Assembly (NCBI GenBank): GCA_030609245.1
Contig: JAUWCP010000139.1
Location: 1 to 6,427, forward strand
Reading direction: 5' to 3'
Source of the DNA: Hyphomicrobium sp.
GTDB taxonomy: Bacteria; Pseudomonadota; Alphaproteobacteria; Rhizobiales; Hyphomicrobiaceae
DNA length: 6,427 nt
This document shows, piece by piece, positions 1 to 6,427 of this stretch; position 1 is the stretch's first letter; every line of letters starts with the position of its first letter. The position numbers and the translations under genes were made by a program. The notes under the pieces were generated by a model, which was given only the letters and a program-made list of their open reading frames with translations, did not search any database and had not been told where the DNA came from.

Positions 1-2702
<2,702 letters not shown>

Positions 2703-2948
2703 GAGGTGTTAGGTAGCGAAGGTGGGGCCCGGCGGCAATGCAACACGAGCGTGCGCTAATAATTTCGCCCAAGCAATACTGACGCGGCCGGGCAAAGACG
2801 GGGCTTTCGAGGCGCCGAAATGGCAAATCTTCACAAGGACAAGCGTCCCGCAAGCGACTTTGTGCATGGGGCAACTAGGCTGGATCAATGAATCACCTGT
2901 ACAGAATTTCCGGCTAAGATTGCGCTGCCAACAAGGGGTGTCCTCATC
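2703..2948. promoter_or_regulatory. Divergent intergenic region between uvrA and the 2949 gene
   Basis: This 246-base spacer separates two divergent genes, so it must hold the promoters of both, unless one lies inside a neighbour. I see no strong -35/-10 pair on either strand. A weak -10-like TAAGAT at 2915-2920 faces the 2949 gene but has no good -35 partner. There is no GTTC or GAAC half-site anywhere in the spacer, so the usual alphaproteobacterial LexA box (GTTC-N7-GTTC) is absent. An 8-base perfect palindrome, CTGTACAG, lies at 2897-2904. Open frames across the spacer show no family resemblance and look like chance. Confidence 0.4.
2933..2938 (+). promoter_or_regulatory. Ribosome binding site for the 2949 gene
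   Basis: AAGGGG ends ten bases before the ATG at 2949 and is a fair match to the Shine-Dalgarno sequence. The in-frame TGA at 2889-2891, with no ATG, GTG or TTG codon between it and 2949, supports this ATG as the start. Confidence 0.55.
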
Positions 2949-3380
2949 ATGACAGTTTTCAAGTGGGTGCTGATCGTACTCGGCGTGCTCTTGCTCGTGT
3001 TCGTTGCCGTCGTCGCCGGTGGGCTTTACTGGGCAAGCACGGTTGAGAGCGTGAAGCTCACCGCGGCCGATCTGGAGGTCGGCGGGTCGTATCCAGCCGA
3101 AGAGCGCCAAGCGCTGCTTGATTCCTGCCAGAAAAGTGCAGAGGCACCTGCGACCGATAAGGACGCGTGCACGTGCATCGCCGACAAAGTTGGAACCGAA
3201 TTCTCGCGCTTTGAGCGTCTGGCGCTAACGGCGGGGTTCGAAGGCAGTCCGACGAAGATTGTCGCGCTGACGAAGGGGCTCATTGAGAGCGGCATTCCCG
3301 AGGAAAAGGCGGACAAGATGGAGGCCAACTCCAAGCAGCGCATCGAAAGCCTGATGCAATCGTGCGGACTTGCGGAATGA
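2949..3380 (+). CDS. Small membrane-anchored protein with four cysteines, function unknown
   Basis: I do not recognise this 143-residue protein as a named family. It begins with a short basic stretch (MTVFK) and one strong hydrophobic segment at about residues 6-28. That segment could be an uncleaved membrane anchor or a signal peptide, and it would place the rest in the periplasm. The soluble part has exactly four cysteines: C60, then C74-x-C76, then C139 four residues from the end. This spacing suggests two disulfides or a metal or redox site. The middle (about residues 80-135) looks largely helical and charged. The stop codon overlaps the start of the FAD monooxygenase gene in an ATGA (3377-3380), so the two are almost certainly co-transcribed and translationally coupled. 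Coding status is supported by the ribosome binding site, the clean anchor-plus-domain layout and the overlap. The role is unknown; an accessory or redox role for the neighbouring enzyme is only a guess. Confidence 0.85.
   Translation: MTVFKWVLIVLGVLLLVFVAVVAGGLYWASTVESVKLTAADLEVGGSYPAEERQALLDSCQKSAEAPATDKDACTCIADKVGTEFSRFERLALTAGFEGSPTKIVALTKGLIESGIPEEKADKMEANSKQRIESLMQSCGLAE
3377..3380 (+). other. ATGA stop-start overlap (translational coupling)
   Basis: The TGA stop of the four-cysteine protein (3378-3380) overlaps the ATG of the monooxygenase (3377-3379). A weak GCGGA at 3372-3376 abuts the start, too close to be an efficient Shine-Dalgarno, so re-initiation by ribosomes finishing the upstream gene is the likely way the second gene is translated. 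Confidence 0.8.
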
Positions 3381-4636
3381 CCGGCTCTGGGGGCGGTCCC
3401 GGCAAAACGCTCTCGGCGACGTGCTGCGTTGCCGGCGGTGGACCGGCTGGCGTGATGCTGGGTCTCTTGCTGGCGCGTGCCGGTGTCGATGTGGTGGTGC
3501 TGGAGAAGCACGCCGATTTCCTGCGCGATTTCCGCGGTGACACGATCCATCCCTCGACCTTGACGGTGATGGAGGAGCTCGGCCTGCTGGATGAGCTGTT
3601 AAAACGTCCCCACAACGACGTTAGGCGCTTGCAGGTTATGGTCGGCGAAACGTCGCTGACAGTGGCCAACTTCTCCTTCTTGCCACCCCATCGCGCGTTC
3701 ATCGCCATGATGCCGCAATGGCACTTCCTCGACTTTCTTGCCGAGCATGCGCGCCGCTATCGGAATTTTCATCTCTTCATGCAGGCGGACGTGACCGATC
3801 TCATCGAAGAGGGAGGGCGCGTGGCCGGCGTTCGCGCCACTACCCCGGACGGTTCGCTTGAAGTGAAGGCAGATCTTGTCGTTGGTGCCGACGGACGTCA
3901 TTCGACAGTGCGCGAAAAAGCAGGTCTTGAGATTGAGGACATCGGCGCGCCCATCGACGTGTTCTGGATGCGCATTTCGCGGGTGCCCGGCGATCCCGGA
4001 TCGGGCGGGCGCATCGATGCAGGCAGCTTCTTTGCGATGCTGGACCGCGGTGATTATTGGCAGCTTGCCTATGTCATTCCTAAGGGCGAATCTGAGCCTA
4101 TCCGTGCGGCGGGCTTGCCGGCTTTTCGCCAGATCGTTGCTAAGGCCTTGCCGTTTCTGGCCGAGCGCGTTGGCGAGCTCAAGACGTGGGACGACGTTAA
4201 GCTGCTCACAGTGAGTATTGACCGGTTGCGCAAGTGGTACCGGCCGGGTCTGCTTTGTATTGGCGATGCGGCCCATGCGATGTCGCCCATCGGCGGGGTG
4301 GGCATAAATCTCGCGGTTCAGGACGCGGTGGCCACGGCGAACCTGCTATGGAAGCCATTGAAAGAAGGGGCCGTCACAGAGGGCGACCTTGCGCGCGTGC
4401 AAAAGCGGCGCGAGTTCCCCATGCGCGTGACGCAGCGTTTCCAAGTGCTGGCGCAAAAGCGCATCATTCAACCGGTGCTTTCCAGTACGGCGCCAACATT
4501 GTCGCCGCCGTGGGCACTGAGGCTCATGAACAAGATACCTTTGCTTCAGCAAATTCCCGCGCGGTTCATTGGCATTGGCGTGCGCCCTGAGCACGTGCAA
4601 TCGCCCGCCGCGGCCTCTCAAGCAGCGCGGGCCTGA
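3377..4636 (+). CDS. FAD-dependent monooxygenase, class A (PHBH/UbiH-type)
   Basis: Predicted single-component flavoprotein hydroxylase of about 419 residues, the usual size for the FAD_binding_3 family. Such enzymes use NAD(P)H and O2 to hydroxylate aromatic or polyketide-like substrates. The three family fingerprints are present: the dinucleotide-binding GGGPAG (G20, G22, G25) with the ribose-binding Glu at E43 (VLEKH); the DG motif GADGRHSTVR at about 170-179; and the FAD-contacting GDAAHAMSP at about 296-304, followed by GGVGINLAVQDA. The ATG at 3377 is preferred because it overlaps the upstream stop as ATGA. An in-frame GTG at 3362 would add five residues and cannot be excluded. A Gly-rich N-terminal tail precedes the FAD fold, with adjacent cysteines C16-C17 just before the glycine motif. 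No membrane segment is evident. The substrate cannot be read: ubiquinone-pathway hydroxylation is possible, but nearby genes give no support, so I assign no symbol. It converges with the YkgJ-type gene. Confidence 0.95.
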   Translation: MTGSGGGPGKTLSATCCVAGGGPAGVMLGLLLARAGVDVVVLEKHADFLRDFRGDTIHPSTLTVMEELGLLDELLKRPHNDVRRLQVMVGETSLTVANFSFLPPHRAFIAMMPQWHFLDFLAEHARRYRNFHLFMQADVTDLIEEGGRVAGVRATTPDGSLEVKADLVVGADGRHSTVREKAGLEIEDIGAPIDVFWMRISRVPGDPGSGGRIDAGSFFAMLDRGDYWQLAYVIPKGESEPIRAAGLPAFRQIVAKALPFLAERVGELKTWDDVKLLTVSIDRLRKWYRPGLLCIGDAAHAMSPIGGVGINLAVQDAVATANLLWKPLKEGAVTEGDLARVQKRREFPMRVTQRFQVLAQKRIIQPVLSSTAPTLSPPWALRLMNKIPLLQQIPARFIGIGVRPEHVQSPAAASQAARA

Positions 4637-4662
4637 GTAAGTCTCTGAAGGGTGATAACGCC
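4637..4662. other. Short convergent spacer without a clear terminator
   Basis: Only 26 bases separate the stop codons of the monooxygenase and the YkgJ-type gene. I find no GC-rich hairpin followed by a T-run on either strand. The best pairing, CCTGAG at 4632-4637 with CTCAAGG at 4662-4668, needs a bulge and a loop of about 24 bases. Transcripts from the two sides may therefore overlap, or terminate inside the opposite gene. Confidence 0.4.
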
Positions 4663-5037
4663 TCAAGGTCCGTGGTCGGTAAGGGCTACGAATTCTGGAT
4701 CCTCTTGAGCCCGGCGCTCAAAGCTCAAAAAGTCGTAGTAGCCGCAACGGCCGCCGCCCGGAAAGGACCGGCAAACGCTCGGTCGGGCCTCGTAGATTGT
4801 GCATCGGCGCTTATTCGTGTCGAAGAAGCGACAGATCCGGCCAAAAATCGGATCCTTCTTGCGGCGCATCGCATACTTTCGCCCGTTCTCTTCCTTGGTG
4901 AAGGCGCGCCGAGCGTCCTCCAAGGATAGACCATGATGCTTAGCGAGTCGCTCCACATCGCGCTTATCTAGCGCGATCAGAGGGTAGGAGCAGCAGTAGC
5001 CAGGGCATTTGCTGCAATTATATTGAGAGGCGCTCAC
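4663..5037 (-). CDS. YkgJ family cysteine-cluster (CxxCxxCC) protein
   Basis: Predicted 124-residue metal-binding protein of the YkgJ/CxxCxxCC family (PF03692), whose members are thought to bind zinc or an Fe-S centre through clustered cysteines and whose role is mostly unknown. The N-terminal cluster is C8-x2-C11-x3-C15-C16. It is followed by the usual hydrophobic and helical stretch (LIALDKRDVERLAKHHGL), a central C69, then C79, C89 (the family-like IYEARPSVCRSFP segment) and C98, giving eight cysteines. No signal peptide or membrane segment is seen, so it is probably cytoplasmic. It starts with GTG at 5037: twelve codons upstream are open to a TAA but contain no ATG, GTG or TTG, and the next internal Met (57) would lose the cysteine cluster. 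It diverges from the pentapeptide-repeat gene and converges with the monooxygenase gene. Family assignment is firm; function is not. Confidence 0.93.
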   Translation of the reverse strand: MSASQYNCSKCPGYCCSYPLIALDKRDVERLAKHHGLSLEDARRAFTKEENGRKYAMRRKKDPIFGRICRFFDTNKRRCTIYEARPSVCRSFPGGGRCGYYDFLSFERRAQEDPEFVALTDHGP

Positions 5038-5046
5038 GCGAGTTGG

Positions 5047-5053
5047 TCTCCAA
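5047..5053 (-). promoter_or_regulatory. Ribosome binding site deciding the GTG start of the YkgJ-type gene
   Basis: Read on the minus strand this is TTGGAGA, ending nine bases before the GTG at 5037-5035. It is the only good Shine-Dalgarno match near the 5' end, and it supports the GTG start. Confidence 0.65.
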
Positions 5054-5228
5054 TAGTTGAATGGACGACTGAATTACGTTGCGACGCGAAATCAAATGAG
5101 CCACTTGCTTGACTCATGCAATGGTCCAAGAGGAAAGAGCAAGGGGCCTTGTGGCGACATAGCGTGCTTGGGGATAGGCAATGTCACAATTTCTCCGCTA
5201 AGGTCTGGCGCAGTTCGTAAGTTTTGTT

Positions 5229-5236
5229 GGAGGGGG
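5229..5236 (+). promoter_or_regulatory. Strong ribosome binding site for the pentapeptide-repeat gene
   Basis: GGAGGGGG ends nine bases before the ATG at 5246. An in-frame TGA at 5243-5245 directly abuts that ATG, so translation cannot start further upstream. A GTG immediately after the ATG is a possible but less likely start. Confidence 0.75.
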
Positions 5237-5245
5237 CGTACCTGA

Positions 5246-6427
5246 ATGGTGGATTCGACACAAGTTGCACCGGAGTTGGAGACGCCGGTCAATCCATATA
5301 GCCTGCTCGAGGCCGTGAACCGATCGAGCGATAAAGCGCAAGGCGCTTGGCTCATCTTCCTAGCCGTTATGACCTATGTCGCGGTTGCGGTTGCCGGTGT
5401 GACGCATGAGGCGCTGCTGTTGGATACGCCCGTGCAGCTGCCAATCCTCCAGGTCAACATTCAGCTCAAACAGTTTTTCCAGTTTGCGCCCATCATACTC
5501 GTGCTGTTCCATCTTGGAGTCTTAGCGCAGCTGGTCCTGTTGGCGAGGAAAACGCTCGAATTCGATCACGCCATTCAGCTTCTGGAGGCGACCAAGAGGC
5601 GTACGCATCCCCTGCGTCTGGAGCTGCACAACTTCTTCTTTGTTCAGGCAATCGCCGGCCCTCAGCGCAGCCGGATCATGAGCACCTTTCTGCACTTGAT
5701 GACGTGGCTCACGGTCGTGGTCATCCCAGTGATTCTGCTGCTCTATATCCAGGTCGTGTTCTTGCCCTATCATGATGTGGTGACAACCTGGATCAATCGC
5801 GTTTCCCTCGTTTTCGACATCAGCTTGCTGATCCTGATCGGCGTCTTCTTGATGCGGCCGGAGACTTCTTTCTTCCAGGCCTTCTGGCGCGCGACGGCGA
5901 ACCATCCATTGAGCACGTTCATCACCACGTTGGTGTTGATTATGGTGGCCTACTTGTCGTTTTTCGCGGCGACAGTGCCGGGCGAGGCGCTCGATAAGAC
6001 GGGCCGGGACCTGATGGCCTGGGCAGGTGACGAGAAAGGCGCGCGGGCGGAAGGCGGTTTCGCGCTACCCTTTCTTGCTGCGTCCAATGATGAGAGCTTG
6101 TTCGGTGTTTTCCACCGCAACCTCGTTGTCGCCGATGCTGACCTCGTTGATGAGTCCGATGTCAACGAAGACGAGAAGACGCTGAAGCTTCGCGGTCGCG
6201 ATCTTCGCCGCGCAAAGCTCGACCGATCCGATTTGCAGGGCGCGGATTTGACAGGTGCGCGTCTCGATGGGGCAAGCCTCGTTGGCACGAACCTAAGGAA
6301 CGCGTGGTTGACCTGCGCCGAGATCGACCTGCTGGTCGATACGCTGGAAGACAAGATAGACCGCATCGCCGCCAGGTGTACTTCTGCGCGCAATGCCAAC
6401 TTCAAGGGTGCGAAATTAGACGGGGCG
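5246..6427 (+). CDS. Multi-pass membrane protein with a pentapeptide-repeat domain (3' end beyond the window)
   Basis: The frame is open for 394 codons from the ATG to the right edge, with no stop. After a short N-terminal tail come about five hydrophobic segments, near residues 33-52, 80-100, 153-173, 186-203 and 223-245. A polar linker (about 246-312) follows, then a pentapeptide-repeat stretch from about 315 with the A(D/N)LxX rhythm: RDLRR, AKLDR, SDLQG, ADLTG, ARLDG, ASLVG, TNLRN. After roughly 30 residues that break the pattern (about 356-383), the repeat resumes at 384-394 (NANFKGAKLDGA) and runs off the window. Pentapeptide repeats fold as a right-handed quadrilateral beta-helix, usually for protein binding. 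Membrane-anchored versions occur in alphaproteobacteria, but their function is unknown to me. An odd number of spans would put the repeats on the opposite side of the membrane from the N-terminus. Coding is firm; topology and role are inference. Confidence 0.93.
   Translation, partial: MVDSTQVAPELETPVNPYSLLEAVNRSSDKAQGAWLIFLAVMTYVAVAVAGVTHEALLLDTPVQLPILQVNIQLKQFFQFAPIILVLFHLGVLAQLVLLARKTLEFDHAIQLLEATKRRTHPLRLELHNFFFVQAIAGPQRSRIMSTFLHLMTWLTVVVIPVILLLYIQVVFLPYHDVVTTWINRVSLVFDISLLILIGVFLMRPETSFFQAFWRATANHPLSTFITTLVLIMVAYLSFFAATVPGEALDKTGRDLMAWAGDEKGARAEGGFALPFLAASNDESLFGVFHRNLVVADADLVDESDVNEDEKTLKLRGRDLRRAKLDRSDLQGADLTGARLDGASLVGTNLRNAWLTCAEIDLLVDTLEDKIDRIAARCTSARNANFKGAKLDGA

Larger units (their letters stand above)
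5038..5245. promoter_or_regulatory. Divergent intergenic region between the YkgJ-type and pentapeptide-repeat genes
   Basis: This 208-base spacer should carry promoters for both flanking genes. It is visibly less GC-rich than the genes around it. A possible TTGTGG (5149-5154) with GATAGG about 18 bases on would face the right-hand gene, but this is weak. The short open frames inside it have no family features and no convincing ribosome binding sites, so I treat it as non-coding. Confidence 0.4.

Noticed and set aside
2722..2952. Plus-strand frame of 76 codons in the spacer
   Set aside because: No convincing ribosome site or domain, and it ends just inside the start of the 2949 gene in a different frame.
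2709..3110. Minus-strand open frame across the uvrA/2949 spacer (133 codons)
   Set aside because: It runs opposite the start of the four-cysteine gene, has no recognisable domain, and would overlap the likely promoters. I judge it a chance frame.
3362..3376. GTG at 3362 as the start of the monooxygenase
   Set aside because: It would give an 19-base overlap with the upstream gene. The ATGA overlap at 3377 is the commoner coupled arrangement, though the GTG cannot be ruled out from sequence alone.
3508..3542. Near tandem repeat GATTTCCTGCGC / GATTTCCGCGG
   Set aside because: It lies inside the monooxygenase frame and is explained by codons for similar residues (DFLRDFRGD); there are no further copies.
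5214..5228. Possible LexA-like box, GTTC then seven bases then TTGT
   Set aside because: The second half-site does not match GTTC, and one matching half is expected by chance.
5057..5245. Plus-strand frame of 62 codons between the YkgJ-type and pentapeptide-repeat genes
   Set aside because: No ribosome binding site and no recognisable composition or motif; it occupies the only room available for the two divergent promoters.
5522..6405. Two minus-strand open frames (5522-5905 and 5950-6405)
   Set aside because: They are antisense to the membrane pentapeptide-repeat gene, whose own frame shows membrane segments and repeats throughout.

Overview
The window looks like ordinary chromosome from a GC-rich alphaproteobacterium, probably of the Hyphomicrobiales (Rhizobiales). 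That placement is an inference from three things: the style of the UvrA protein, where a Cys of the insertion-domain zinc module is replaced by Ser in a CPVS motif; the GC-rich coding bias; and a membrane-anchored pentapeptide-repeat protein of a type I associate with that group. I see no rRNA, tRNA, insertion sequence, phage gene, CRISPR array or attachment site.

Layout: (1) positions 1-2702, minus strand: uvrA, the DNA-damage recognition ATPase of nucleotide excision repair. The start is intact and the last part of the gene lies beyond the left edge. (2) 2703-2948: a 246-base divergent spacer. (3) 2949-3380 and 3377-4636, plus strand: a two-gene unit with a 4-base ATGA overlap. The first gene encodes a small membrane-anchored protein with four cysteines, of unknown function. 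The second encodes a class A (PHBH/UbiH-type) FAD-dependent monooxygenase. (4) 4663-5037, minus strand: a short YkgJ-type CxxCxxCC cysteine-cluster protein, convergent with the monooxygenase and separated from it by 26 bases. (5) 5038-5245: a 208-base divergent spacer. (6) 5246 to the right edge, plus strand: an unfinished gene for a multi-pass membrane protein whose C-terminal part begins a pentapeptide-repeat domain.

The genes do not form one pathway. uvrA is a housekeeping repair gene. The only pair with clear evidence of co-expression is the cysteine protein plus the flavin monooxygenase, whose substrate cannot be read from the sequence. The YkgJ-type gene and the pentapeptide-repeat gene diverge from a shared spacer and may share regulation, but nothing here proves it. 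No intergenic stretch exceeds 300 bases. I do not see convincing evidence for a novel multi-gene system. The best leads are the coupled cysteine-protein/monooxygenase pair and the membrane pentapeptide-repeat protein.
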